Positions 26,729 through 34,777 of a stretch of 64,000 bases of DNA are shown here, piece by piece. The notes beneath the pieces are model-generated. The model was given only the letters and a program-made list of their open reading frames with translations. It made no database searches and had not been told where the DNA came from. Source of the stretch: Gordonia paraffinivorans NBRC 108238 (GTDB lineage: Bacteria > Actinomycetota > Actinomycetes > Mycobacteriales > Mycobacteriaceae); NCBI RefSeq assembly GCF_000344155.1, contig NZ_BAOQ01000012.1, positions 62,001 through 126,000 of the forward strand, given 5' to 3'. Position numbers and translations under genes: made by a program. How positions within the stretch are numbered: the first letter of the stretch is position 1; each line of letters starts with the position of its first letter.

Positions 26729-26734
26729 CGGGGT

Positions 26735-27757
26735 ATGCGCGCGTGGTCGGTGACAGAGCCGGGACCGATCGCCTCCCGGCCGTTGCAACTCGTCGACAAA
26801 CCCGATCCGCGGCCCGGTCCGGGGGAGCTGCTGGTCCGGGTGCGGGCCTGCGGGGTCTGCCGAACGGACCTGCACGTCGCCGAGGGCGACCTGCCGGTCC
26901 ATCGCGAGGGTGTGACGCCCGGACACGAGGTGGTCGGGGAGGTTGTCGAACTCGGCCCGGGTGCGCAGGGGTTCGCGCCCGGCGACCGCGTCGGCGTCGC
27001 CTGGCTGCACCGGACCGACGGCACCTGCGACCGCTGCCGCCGCGGCGCCGAGAACCTGTGCGCCGCATCGGTGTACACCGGGTGGGACGTCGACGGCGGG
27101 TACGCCGAGTTCGTCACCGTGCCCGGCGCGTTCGCCTACTCCCTGCCCGACGACGTCGACGACGTGTCGATCGCGCCGCTGCTCTGCGCGGGCATCATCG
27201 GCTACCGCGCGCTGCGGCGGACCGGCCTGCTCGATGCCCCCGAGTCGGGGCGCCCGCGTCGGCTGGGTCTCTACGGCTTCGGCGGTAGCGCGCACCTGTG
27301 CGCCCAGGTGGCGATCGCGCTGGGCATGGAGGTCCACGTGATGACGCGCGGCGAGCAGTCCCGCCGGCTCGCCGCCGAACTGGGGGCGGCGTCGGTGGGC
27401 GGCGCCTACGACGCCCCGCCGGTACTGCTGGACGCCGCGATCACCTTCGCACCCGTCGGCGAGTTGGTCCCGGTCGCGATGCGCGCCCTCGACCGCGGCG
27501 GCGTCCTGTCGATCGCCGGCATCCACCTCAGCGACATCCCGACGATCAACTACGAGCGGGAACTGTTCTACGAGAAGGAGATCCGCTCCGTCACCGCCAA
27601 CACGCGGGAGGACGGGCGCGAGTTCCTGGAGCTTGCCGCCCGCCACGGCGTGCGGGCGACGACGCACGAGTACCCGATGTCGGAGGCCGACGCGGCACTC
27701 GCCGACCTCGAGGCGGGGCGATTCGACGGCGCCGCGGTGCTCGTCGCCCCGCGCTGA
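26735..27757 (+). CDS. Zinc-dependent alcohol dehydrogenase (MDR family)
   Basis: This 340-residue medium-chain dehydrogenase has the catalytic zinc site [14 protein letters not shown] and PGHEVVGEV, structural-zinc cysteines in [15 protein letters not shown], and a Rossmann motif [14 protein letters not shown]. It is closest in style to bacterial AdhA enzymes oxidising primary or aromatic alcohols with NAD(P). Divergent from the ABC operon and probably leaderless, so expressed separately from it. Confidence 0.9.
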   Translation: MRAWSVTEPGPIASRPLQLVDKPDPRPGPGELLVRVRACGVCRTDLHVAEGDLPVHREGVTPGHEVVGEVVELGPGAQGFAPGDRVGVAWLHRTDGTCDRCRRGAENLCAASVYTGWDVDGGYAEFVTVPGAFAYSLPDDVDDVSIAPLLCAGIIGYRALRRTGLLDAPESGRPRRLGLYGFGGSAHLCAQVAIALGMEVHVMTRGEQSRRLAAELGAASVGGAYDAPPVLLDAAITFAPVGELVPVAMRALDRGGVLSIAGIHLSDIPTINYERELFYEKEIRSVTANTREDGREFLELAARHGVRATTHEYPMSEADAALADLEAGRFDGAAVLVAPR

Positions 27758-27846
27758 GGCCCACGACCTCGAGGTCCACATTGCTCGGTGTCCCGGACGG
27801 CACGGGTCCCTCCGAGCTCGATGCCACCGGCTTCATGGCGCCGGGT

Positions 27847-28602
27847 CTACACCGGCTCGATCAGCTCCGGGCCGTTGTTGGAGACCCGGTTGACCAGCGG
27901 TGCGACCTCGCGGATCTCGATCGCCTCGGCCAGCGGTTGCGGCGGCGGGGCGAACAGTTCGCCGGGCGCCGGGTGGTCCGGATCGAGCCAGTCGTCCCAG
28001 TTGTCGTACGGCATGATCAGCGGCATCCGGTCGTGGACCTCGCGCAGCCTGCCGACCGCGTCGGTGGTGAGGATCGTGCAGCTGAGCAGCGGGGGCGCAT
28101 CGGTCCCCTTCGGGTGCCACACCGACCAGAGACCCGCCATGAACAGCCGCGTGCCGTCCTCGGGGGTCATGTAGAAGGGGATCTTCGTCGGCTTGCCCTT
28201 GGGGTCGAGGGGTCCCTTCTTCCACTCGTACCAGCCGTCCATCGGCACCAGGCATCGCTTGGACCTCACCGACGCGCGGAACGAACTCTTCTCCGCGGCG
28301 GTCTCGGCGCGGGCGTTGAACAGCAGCGGCCCCTTGCCGACCTCCTTGGCCCAGGGCGGCACGAGACCCCATCGCATCGCCCGGATGCGCAGGAGCGGAT
28401 CGTCGTCGGGGTCGTCGGGGGAATGCCGCTTCACCACGGTCATCACGGTCGTGGTCGGCGCGACGTTGTAGTTCGGGCCGGGCGCGCGCGGGGTGGGGGA
28501 GTCGAGGTCGGTGGAGTCCTCGGGTTCGGGTACCTCGTCGACCGCGTCGATCTCGGCCGCGAGCTTCGCCGGGTCGGTGGTCACCGCATAGCGTCCGCAC
28601 AT
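27847..28602 (-). CDS. HMCES/YedK-type SOS response-associated peptidase
   Basis: This 251-residue protein has the SRAP catalytic set: Cys2 exposed after Met removal (MCGRY), Asn in FNARAET, Glu in MDGWYEW and His in EVHDRMPLI. The family forms a thiazolidine DNA-protein crosslink with abasic sites in single-stranded DNA and so shields them. An acidic insert (about 25-45) is extra compared with E. coli. The start is fixed by the need for Cys2. The SD core GGAGG is only one base before the ATG. Homologue of M. tuberculosis Rv3226c. Confidence 0.93.
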   Translation of the reverse strand: MCGRYAVTTDPAKLAAEIDAVDEVPEPEDSTDLDSPTPRAPGPNYNVAPTTTVMTVVKRHSPDDPDDDPLLRIRAMRWGLVPPWAKEVGKGPLLFNARAETAAEKSSFRASVRSKRCLVPMDGWYEWKKGPLDPKGKPTKIPFYMTPEDGTRLFMAGLWSVWHPKGTDAPPLLSCTILTTDAVGRLREVHDRMPLIMPYDNWDDWLDPDHPAPGELFAPPPQPLAEAIEIREVAPLVNRVSNNGPELIEPV

Positions 28603-28639
28603 GCCTCCATGCTGCCCCAGGCGTCCGACACCCGGCAGG

Positions 28640-29134
28640 TCAGACCGCGATGTCGGCGACCACGGCGTCGGTCACCGCGATCAGGTCGGCGGGTGCCAGC
28701 GCGATCTCGAGGCCCCGCTTGCCCGCGCTGCACAGGACACGGTCGAAACCGAGCGCCGAGGAGTCGACGACCGTCGGGAGCGGGGTCCGCTGGCCGACCG
28801 GCGAGACCCCGCCGAGCACATAACCGGTGCTGCGGGTGACGGCCTTGGCCTCGGCCATCTTCGCCTTCGAGGCGCCGAGGGCGGCCGCGGCGGCCTTCAG
28901 CGACAGCTTGCGGGGAACCGGGACCACCGCCACCGCCAGCCCGGGTCGTCGGCTGCCGGACAGCTCGACGACAAGTGTCTTGAAGACCTGTTCGGCGACG
29001 ATCCCGAGTTCGACGGCCAGGTGGTCGACGGCCTCGGTGCCATAGGACTCCGACCGCGGGTCGTGGTCGTAGCGATGCACGGTGTGGACGATCTTCGCGC
29101 GTTCGAGGGCTGCGATCGCCGGGGTTGCCGCCAT
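28640..29134 (-). CDS. YbaK/EbsC-family aminoacyl-tRNA deacylase
   Basis: This 164-residue protein has the YbaK fold signatures: FKTLVVELSG, VVPVPRKLSLKAAAAALGASKAKMAE, and YVLGGVSPVGQRTPLPTVVD. YbaK enzymes hydrolyse Cys-tRNA(Pro), a quality-control step in translation. GAGGAG lies seven bases upstream of ATG 29134. Divergent from sigH across a 200-bp region that carries the sigH promoter. Confidence 0.9.
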   Translation of the reverse strand: MAATPAIAALERAKIVHTVHRYDHDPRSESYGTEAVDHLAVELGIVAEQVFKTLVVELSGSRRPGLAVAVVPVPRKLSLKAAAAALGASKAKMAEAKAVTRSTGYVLGGVSPVGQRTPLPTVVDSSALGFDRVLCSAGKRGLEIALAPADLIAVTDAVVADIAV

Positions 29135-29256
29135 GGCCGGTCTCCTCGCTGGTCGCGGGTCGGGACTGCTCCGAAGGGTATGCGAGCACGGCGGTCGGCC
29201 GCCGCACGGCTTCGCGCGAGTCGATCGGGCGCGGCCCGCGAGGTTCCGGTCACGTC

Positions 29257-29284
29257 GGGAACAAACCGCCGGTCGGGTCCTGTT
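29257..29284 (+). promoter_or_regulatory. SigH-type autoregulatory promoter of sigH
   Basis: GGGAACA at 29257-29263 and GTT at 29282-29284, a 19-base spacer from GGAAC to GTT, the SigH/SigR consensus. The expected start of transcription is about 29290, upstream of the GTG at 29337. Confidence 0.7.
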
Positions 29285-29336
29285 GTGAACGTTTGCGACG
29301 TGATGATCGTGAGCAACCGAGAGAGGTGGGACCGAC

Positions 29337-30272
29337 GTGAGCGACACGGCCGTACTCGAGCGCGGGCCGCTGGCCGGCGCGACCTCTCTCGGTGAGTGGG
29401 CGGGGTCGGTAAGCTGGATCGGCAACGTCCCAGTGACGCCTCTGATCGAAGGGATCGTAGTGGCCCAAGCCCCAGCTGACGGAGCCCCATCTGACGGAGC
29501 CCCCGCCGACGGAGCCCCCGCCGACGGAGCTCCATCCGACGCCGACTCGGCCGACACCCGACCGGACACCGCGCCGGCCGGTCCGGACGCCGCCGGCCCC
29601 GCGGAATCCGCGAGCCCCGACGCGACGACCGACGACGTGTCCGACGGGAAGGGGGCGCCGCGGCGCGCCGACCCGTCCGAGAGCGCCGAGGAGCTGACCG
29701 AGCGTTTCGAACGTGATGCGCTGCCGCTCCTCGACCAGATGTACGGTGCGGCGCTTCGGATGACCCGCAATCCCTCCGACGCCGAAGACCTGGTGCAGGA
29801 GACCTACATCAAGGCGTTCACGGCCTTCGCGTCGTTCCGGGAGGGCACCAACCTCAAGGCGTGGCTCTACCGGATTCTGACCAACACCTACATCAACGGC
29901 TACCGCAAGAAACAGCGTCAGCCGGCCCAGTACCCGACCGACGAGATCACCGACTGGCAGATCGCGGCCACCGCCGAGCACAGCTCCCAGGGGTTGCGAT
30001 CGGCGGAGATCGAAGCGCTCGACGCCCTTCCGGATGACGAGATCAAGGCCGCGCTGCAGGCGCTGCCGGAGGACTTCCGGATGGCCGTGTACTACGCCGA
30101 CGTCGAAGGCCTGCCGTACAAGGAGATCGCCGAGATCATGGACACCCCCATCGGCACCGTCATGTCCAGACTCCACCGAGGACGCCGCCAGCTCCGCGAG
30201 CTGCTGGCCGACGTCGCCCGGGATCGTGGGTTCAACCGTTCGAAGACCACGGGTGCGGAGGTGGCGCGATGA
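29337..30272 (+). CDS. sigH: ECF sigma factor SigH with long N-terminal extension
   Basis: Thiol-oxidative and heat stress sigma factor. Region 2 begins near residue 118 ([26 protein letters not shown]), then [30 protein letters not shown]; region 4 has [26 protein letters not shown] and [15 protein letters not shown]. The core is nearly that of M. tuberculosis SigH, but from GTG 29337 the protein is 311 residues because of an Ala/Pro/Asp-rich N-terminal extension with [10 protein letters not shown] repeats. An internal GTG (29460) after GAAGGGAT would give 270 residues. The stop overlaps the rshA ATG, so the anti-sigma factor is cotranslated. Confidence 0.95.
   Translation: MSDTAVLERGPLAGATSLGEWAGSVSWIGNVPVTPLIEGIVVAQAPADGAPSDGAPADGAPADGAPSDADSADTRPDTAPAGPDAAGPAESASPDATTDDVSDGKGAPRRADPSESAEELTERFERDALPLLDQMYGAALRMTRNPSDAEDLVQETYIKAFTAFASFREGTNLKAWLYRILTNTYINGYRKKQRQPAQYPTDEITDWQIAATAEHSSQGLRSAEIEALDALPDDEIKAALQALPEDFRMAVYYADVEGLPYKEIAEIMDTPIGTVMSRLHRGRRQLRELLADVARDRGFNRSKTTGAEVAR
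29466..29545 (+). repeat. 15-bp coding tandem repeats in the sigH 5' region
   Basis: About five imperfect 15-bp units encode [10 protein letters not shown] within the SigH N-terminal extension. Codons vary at third positions, so the array is not a very recent expansion. Confidence 0.7.
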
Positions 30273-30565
30273 GCGACATCGATCCGGAGGTCACCCAGCT
30301 CGACTGCTCGGCGGTCATCGCCGACGTCTGGCTCCTGCTCGACAACGAGTGCGACGAGAACGCCCGCAAGCGCCTCCAGGGCCACCTCGACAACTGCCCG
30401 TCGTGCCTGGCCCACTACGGGATCGAGCGGCAGCTCAAGGCCCTCGTCAACCGCAAGTGCGGCGGCGACCAGGCACCACAGGGTCTCAAGGACCGTCTGC
30501 GCATCGAGATCCGCAAGACCGTCATCGTCCACGAGTACGGCGAGCAGAACACCGATCCCCGCTGA
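30269..30565 (+). CDS. rshA: Zinc anti-sigma factor RshA
   Basis: This 98-residue ZAS-family anti-sigma factor has the H-x3-C-x2-C motif GHLDNCPSC (about residues 37-45), with an upstream Cys (DCSAV) and a late Cys (RKCGGD). It holds SigH inactive under reducing conditions, and oxidation of the zinc-site thiols releases it. The ATGA overlap with sigH ensures stoichiometric synthesis. Followed by a strong terminator. Confidence 0.95.
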   Translation: MSDIDPEVTQLDCSAVIADVWLLLDNECDENARKRLQGHLDNCPSCLAHYGIERQLKALVNRKCGGDQAPQGLKDRLRIEIRKTVIVHEYGEQNTDPR

Positions 30566-30587
30566 CGCGGGAACGGCGTCGAACACG

Positions 30588-30628
30588 AAAAAGCCCGGGC
30601 GGCCGAGAGGCCGTACCCGGGCGTTTTT
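30588..30628. terminator. Bidirectional terminator between sigH-rshA and bL37
   Basis: GCCCGGGCGGCC / GGCC-GTA-CCCGGGC stem with GAGA loop, flanked by an A-run on the left and a T-run on the right, serving the convergent rshA and bL37 genes. Confidence 0.85.
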
Positions 30629-30668
30629 CGCTTGGTGCTCGCTAGCCGAACCCGCCGTGAGGCGGAGA

Positions 30669-30743
30669 TCAGGCGTTGGGGCGCTTGCCGTGGTTGGCTG
30701 CGCTCTTCTTACGAGCGCGCTTCTTGCGTCCGCGCTTTCCCAT
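30669..30743 (-). CDS. 50S ribosomal protein bL37 (24 residues)
   Basis: Tiny gene, easily missed. It encodes 24 residues beginning MGKRGRKKRARKKS and ending in NHGKRPNA, 11 of them Lys or Arg. This matches the actinobacterial ribosomal protein bL37 found in mycobacterial ribosome structures. AAGGAG lies eight bases upstream of the ATG. It faces the biotinyl-protein gene, with about 155 bp between the starts. Confidence 0.9.
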   Translation of the reverse strand: MGKRGRKKRARKKSAANHGKRPNA

Positions 30744-30885
30744 GACGCATTCTCCTTTGTTGCCGAATGGTGACATCACAGTGTCTCAGGTATTCTCCCA
30801 CGTGCCAAAAACGCCCCGGCCACGGCCCCGGTGCGCGCGCCGGTCGCCGACCACCCGAGCCGTCGTGGGCGTGCGGACGGTGGGC

Positions 30886-30891
30886 TAACTT
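30886..30891 (+). promoter_or_regulatory. Candidate leaderless promoter -10 for the biotinyl protein gene
   Basis: TAACTT, six bases, ATG 30898. Confidence 0.5.
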
Positions 30892-30897
30892 GGGTCC

Positions 30898-31125
30898 ATG
30901 GCAGAAGACGTGGTCGCAGAGATCGTCGCGAGCGTCCTCGAGGTGCTCGTCACCCCGGGGCAGGAGGTCGAGGCCGGGGACACCGTCGTCCTGCTCGAGT
31001 CGATGAAGATGGAGATCCCCGTGCTCGCCGAGGAGGCGGGCACCATCGCCGACGTGCGCGTGAACGTCGGGGACGTGATCCAGGCCGGCGACGTCATCGC
31101 GACCTTCGACGATCCCACGGCCTAG
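30898..31125 (+). CDS. Biotin attachment-domain protein
   Basis: This 75-residue protein consists almost only of a biotinyl/lipoyl domain, with the modified lysine in ESMKMEIP (MKM motif). Stand-alone biotin carriers of this kind (Rv3221c in M. tuberculosis) sit next to pdtaS; a partner carboxylase is not in the window. It ends 34 bp before pdtaS and is probably cotranscribed with it. Confidence 0.9.
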   Translation: MAEDVVAEIVASVLEVLVTPGQEVEAGDTVVLLESMKMEIPVLAEEAGTIADVRVNVGDVIQAGDVIATFDDPTA

Positions 31126-31159
31126 CCGCCGCGCAGACCCGCGGAACCGGAGCCTCACC

Positions 31160-32665
31160 ATGTCGACCCTTGCCGACCTCCTCGCCGAGCACACGACCCT
31201 CTCCGACGCGGCGGCGGCCCACCTGCAGCGCCTCGTCGCCGAGTGGCAGCTGCTCGCCGACCTGTCCTTCGCGGACCTGCTGCTGTCCGTGCGGACCGAC
31301 GAGGGAGCGGTCGTCACCGTCGCCCAGTGTCGCCCGAACACGGCGTCGACCGTGTTCCCCACCGACGAGGTGGGTCGCGTCATCGACACGACGGCGCATC
31401 CGCAGGTGTTGCGCGCCTTCGAGTCCGACCGCGTGCTGCGCGACGAGGACCCCACCTGGTTCGGCGCGACCGCGATGCGGCGGGAGTCCGTTCCGGTGGG
31501 CTTCGACGGCGGCGTGATCGGGGTGTTGACCCGCGCCGTCGACCTCACCCACCCGCGACTGCCGTCGCCGTTGGAGCTCGCCTACCAGGACTCCGCCGAC
31601 GACCTGTGCCAGATGGTGGCCGACGGGACCTTTCCCGAAGAGGAGGGCAATCCGCGCGGGTTGTCGACGCCGCGCGCCGGTGACGGATTCATCCGGCTCG
31701 ACCGCAACGGGGTCGTCACCTACACCAGCCCCAACGCGCTGTCGGCGTTCCATCGCATGGGGTGGACGGCCGAACTCAGCAACACGCGGCTGTCCCACGT
31801 CGTCAAGCAGCTGATCACCGAGCCCTTCGAGGCCGACGACGTCGCCATGATGCTCGACATCGCCGCCGGGGCGATCGAGGTTCCCGCCGGGCCCTACCGC
31901 GACGTGGGCATGCGTGTGGAGGCCGACGCGCGACGGGCGACGGTGCTGATCCGCGCGGTCCCCCTGCGGCCGCGTGGCGAGGTGTCCGGCTCGGTGGTGC
32001 TCATCCGCGACGTCACCGAGGTCAAGCGGCGTGACCGGGCGCTGATCAGCAAGGACGCGACCATCCGGGAGATCCACCACCGGGTGAAGAACAACCTGCA
32101 GTCGGTGTCGGCGCTGCTGCGCCTGCAGGCCCGACGCACCTCCAACTCCGATGCCCGCGAGGCGCTCAACGAGGCCGTGCGTCGTGTCGCCTCGATCGCC
32201 CTGGTGCACGAATTGCTGTCCGGGAGCGTCGACGAGGAGGTGGACCTCGACGAGGTGGTCGACCGACTCGTGCCGATCCTCGTCGACGTGGCCTCCAGCG
32301 AGTCGCCGGTGCGGGTGCGCCACCAGGATCGCCTCGGGGTGCTCACCGCAGAACTGGCGATGCCGCTGGTGATGGTCCTCACCGAGGTGATCCAGAACGC
32401 CATGGAGCACGGCTTCCCGGGCGAGCCGAGGCCGGACGCCGAGATCGCGGTGATCGCCGAGCGAGATGTCCGGCACCTGCGAATCATGGTGCGCGACAAC
32501 GGCTCCGGTCTCGCCGAGGATTTCGACCTAGGCACCTCGGATCACCTCGGGCTGCAGATCGTGAAGACTCTGGTCTCGATCGAGCTCGGCGGCGAACTCG
32601 ACATCCGCCCCAATCCCGAGGGTCCGGGAACCGAAGTGGCCGTGGACATCCCGCTTCGCGGGTGA
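31160..32665 (+). CDS. pdtaS: Sensor histidine kinase PdtaS
   Basis: This 501-residue soluble kinase has an N-terminal GAF-like domain (1-150), a PAS domain (about 175-295, GFIRLDRNGVVTYTSPNALSAFHRMG), then HisKA_2 with the phospho-acceptor His in REIHHRVKNNLQSVSALLRLQ, and an HATPase domain with VIQNAMEHGF (N box) and VRDNGSGL (G box). No membrane segment, as in mycobacterial PdtaS. It phosphorylates PdtaR, an ANTAR RNA-binding antiterminator (gene not in the window). In mycobacteria the system responds to copper and nitric oxide. Confidence 0.94.
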   Translation: MSTLADLLAEHTTLSDAAAAHLQRLVAEWQLLADLSFADLLLSVRTDEGAVVTVAQCRPNTASTVFPTDEVGRVIDTTAHPQVLRAFESDRVLRDEDPTWFGATAMRRESVPVGFDGGVIGVLTRAVDLTHPRLPSPLELAYQDSADDLCQMVADGTFPEEEGNPRGLSTPRAGDGFIRLDRNGVVTYTSPNALSAFHRMGWTAELSNTRLSHVVKQLITEPFEADDVAMMLDIAAGAIEVPAGPYRDVGMRVEADARRATVLIRAVPLRPRGEVSGSVVLIRDVTEVKRRDRALISKDATIREIHHRVKNNLQSVSALLRLQARRTSNSDAREALNEAVRRVASIALVHELLSGSVDEEVDLDEVVDRLVPILVDVASSESPVRVRHQDRLGVLTAELAMPLVMVLTEVIQNAMEHGFPGEPRPDAEIAVIAERDVRHLRIMVRDNGSGLAEDFDLGTSDHLGLQIVKTLVSIELGGELDIRPNPEGPGTEVAVDIPLRG

Positions 32666-32751
32666 CGAATACTCCTGCGAATCACGGTGGTTCGCGGAAG
32701 TGGTGTCGCGCGCGGTTGCACGCCGGCCGAGGGGCCGGGGACGAGGGCACG

Positions 32752-32780
32752 AAAAAACCCGGCCGGAGCCGGGTTTCTTC
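32752..32780. terminator. Bidirectional terminator between pdtaS and whiB1
   Basis: AAACCCGGC / GCCGGGTTT stem of nine pairs with a CGGA loop, with an A-run to the left and a T-rich side to the right; it lies between convergent genes. Confidence 0.85.
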
Positions 32781-32809
32781 GAAGTCCGGTCGTGACCGGC
32801 TCGATGAGC

Positions 32810-33064
32810 CTAGACGCTGCTCCGGGTGCGCGTGCGAGCGGTGCGACGCTTCAGCGCGCGGCGCTCGTCCTCGCTCATGCCGCCCCAGACGCCCGCGTCC
32901 TGGCCGGTCTCGAGGGCCCAGGACAGGCACTCGGCGGTGACGGGGCACCGGGCGCAGACGAGCTTTGCGTCGGCGACCTGCGCGATGGCCGGACCGCTGG
33001 TTCCCACGGGGAAGAACAGCTCCGGATCCTCGTCGCGACAGATGGCCTTGTGACGCCAGTCCAT
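32810..33064 (-). CDS. whiB1: Iron-sulfur transcription factor WhiB1
   Basis: This 84-residue Wbl protein has the four cluster ligands Cys9, Cys37, Cys40 and Cys46 (C-x27-C-x2-C-x5-C), the GVWGG turn, and a basic C-terminal tail (RRALKRRTARTRTR). WhiB1 binds a nitric-oxide-sensitive [4Fe-4S] cluster and region 4 of the primary sigma factor, and is essential in M. tuberculosis. AAGGAG precedes the ATG. The upstream region carries a Crp-type site. Confidence 0.96.
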   Translation of the reverse strand: MDWRHKAICRDEDPELFFPVGTSGPAIAQVADAKLVCARCPVTAECLSWALETGQDAGVWGGMSEDERRALKRRTARTRTRSSV

Positions 33065-33179
33065 TCCACTACTCCTTCAGGCGCGGCTGAGCGCACCACA
33101 TCGTCAGTTGGTTGCTTGCTGCTTGTTGGCTGTTACTCACAATTCACGCGGGCGCACCGTATGTTTCCGCGCTGTTGCT

Positions 33180-33195
33180 TGTGAATGCTTTCACG
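33180..33195. promoter_or_regulatory. Crp-type (cAMP receptor protein) binding site before whiB1
   Basis: TGTGA-N6-TCACG, one mismatch to TGTGA-N6-TCACA, centred about 38 bp upstream of the inferred whiB1 start. Crp (Rv3676) sites are known upstream of whiB1 in M. tuberculosis. Confidence 0.7.
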
Positions 33196-33411
33196 AATTC
33201 AGCCGAAGTCAATGGTTCTTGGTTAACACGTGGGCAACATCACGTCGAGCGCCTACCACTTCGGCTCGCAGGAACCCCGAGGGGGTATGGACAGCGGGGT
33301 TGCTGCCCGTGTAGTAGCCTACGCGTCCCGCAACGGCGGTGTCGATGGGTTTCTGCAGGTAGAGCCCTTCTGTCTCGGAAATCGGCTGGTGACCAGGCCG
33401 GATCGTGTGCG

Positions 33412-33417
33412 TATAGT
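33412..33417 (+). promoter_or_regulatory. Leaderless-type promoter -10 before the MFS gene
   Basis: TATAGT, seven bases, ATG 33425. That ATG is in frame with the MFS gene but meets TGA at codon 6 (33440-33442). Confidence 0.6.
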
Positions 33418-33424
33418 GGGTCAC

Positions 33425-33442
33425 ATGTTCCGACGGTGTTGA
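33425..33442 (+). CDS. Five-residue leaderless ORF (MFRRC) or interrupted MFS start
   Basis: ATG TTC CGA CGG TGT TGA directly after a good -10. Either a real mini-ORF or the true start of the downstream transporter interrupted by a stop codon; the two share one frame, with no other stop between them. Confidence 0.4.
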   Translation: MFRRC

Positions 33443-33574
33443 TCCAGGCCACACCTCGAGGCAGGGTTCGGGGCCCGCTCGCGGCGCCTCTGGCCGGCCG
33501 CGACGGGTGCAGCGCTTTTCGAGGACCTGATCCCTCTTTATCCGCTGTACGCACTCCTGTTCGCCGATCCGACA

Positions 33575-34777
33575 GTGCCCGGCGCCGGCCTGTCCGGTGC
33601 GCAGATCTCCGCGTTGTTCGCTCTCTGGTCCGCGTCGACCGTCGTCGTCGAGGTGCCGACCGGGGTGCTCGCCGACCGATTCTCGCGTCGGTGGCCGATG
33701 GTCCTCGGTCCCTGCGTCACCGGCACGGGCTTCGCGCTGTGGGTCTTCGTCCCGTCCTTCGCCTCCTTCGCCGCGGGGTTCGTCCTCTGGGCCATCGGCG
33801 GCGCGTTGCGGTCCGGGACGGCGCAGGCGCTCGTCTATGACGAACTCGATGCCGAGGGGCGGGCGGGCGACTACGCCCGCTTTGCGGGGGCGATGCGCGC
33901 GGCCTCCGCGGTCGGCGTCATCGCAGGCACGGCGCTCGCGGCGCCGCTCTTCGAGTGGGGCGGCTACACGGCCGCCGGGGTGGCCGGCATCGTCTCCTGC
34001 GTCCTCTGCGCCCTCGCCTCGGCGGCCCTGCCCGAGTCGCGGCGCCGACGGTCCGAGCCCGATGGACGCGGCCCGGAGGAATCCGCGGAATACGGGGACC
34101 CCGACCCGGACCCGGGCGTCCGCGCCGTCATCGGCAGCGGTGTCCGGAGCCTACGGGGCCGGCCCGTCGCCCGTCGGCTCCTGCTGCTCGTTGTCGTGCT
34201 GACCTGGGTCGGGGCGCTCGACGAGTACCTGCCGCTGCTCGTCGGTTCCTTCGTCACGGGAACCGCCGGCGCCGCCTCCGCCGGGGGCGATGAGGGCGTC
34301 GCCGCGCCGCAGACGGTGGCCCTGCTGATGGTGGTCGTCTCGGTCGGTGACATCTGCGGGGCGCTCGCGGCCGGGCGTTTCCGCCGTCCGGCGGCGATCG
34401 GTCCGGCGGTGGCGCTCGCGGCCGCGATCCTCGTCGTCGTGTCGTTGTGGGGGCATCCGGCCGGCGTCGTCGGCGTGGCCGTCGCATTCGGCGTGTTCGG
34501 GTGGGCGCTGGTGGTCGCCGAGGCCGCGCTGCAGGACCGCTTGGACTCGGAGTCGCGCGCGACGGTCACCTCCCTCGCCGGGATGGGCGAGGAACTCGTC
34601 GCACTCCTGGCGTTCGCCGCCTGGGCGGCCGGCTCGGTCCGGTTCGACCCGCCGGTGCTGTTCGCGCTCGCCGCCGTCCCGTATCTCCTGGTGCCCTACC
34701 TGGCGTCGGCGGGAGCGATGACAGTGAGCGCGTCGCGTCGGTGGCGGAAGCGGATGTCGCGGAAGGCGCCGATGTAG
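33575..34777 (+). CDS. MFS transporter with an unresolved N-terminus
   Basis: From the first available start (GTG 33575) the product is 400 residues, with motif-A-like GVLADRFSRRWPMVLG and about ten or eleven hydrophobic segments. A convincing TM1 (ALFEDLIPLYPLYALLFAD) is encoded in the same frame just upstream (33512-33568), but there is no ATG, GTG or TTG between the TGA at 33440 and GTG 33575. The gene is therefore either broken by a nonsense change, read through, or started from a non-standard codon. Its last 82 bp overlap the convergent lipid-kinase gene. Confidence 0.7.
   Translation: MPGAGLSGAQISALFALWSASTVVVEVPTGVLADRFSRRWPMVLGPCVTGTGFALWVFVPSFASFAAGFVLWAIGGALRSGTAQALVYDELDAEGRAGDYARFAGAMRAASAVGVIAGTALAAPLFEWGGYTAAGVAGIVSCVLCALASAALPESRRRRSEPDGRGPEESAEYGDPDPDPGVRAVIGSGVRSLRGRPVARRLLLLVVVLTWVGALDEYLPLLVGSFVTGTAGAASAGGDEGVAAPQTVALLMVVVSVGDICGALAAGRFRRPAAIGPAVALAAAILVVVSLWGHPAGVVGVAVAFGVFGWALVVAEAALQDRLDSESRATVTSLAGMGEELVALLAFAAWAAGSVRFDPPVLFALAAVPYLLVPYLASAGAMTVSASRRWRKRMSRKAPM

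Larger units (their letters stand above)
33065..33424. other. Intergenic region between whiB1 and the MFS gene
   Basis: 360 bases holding the whiB1 promoter (minus-strand TACGGT at 33156-33161), the Crp-like site at 33180-33195, a dyad CGTGTAG-N4-CTACGCG at 33308-33325, and the MFS promoter TATAGT at 33412-33417. No RNA gene is recognisable. Confidence 0.6.

Noticed and set aside
33440-33442. Selenocysteine at the TGA of the MFS gene
   Set aside because: No SECIS-like hairpin follows immediately and the position, in an N-terminal tail, has no redox role.
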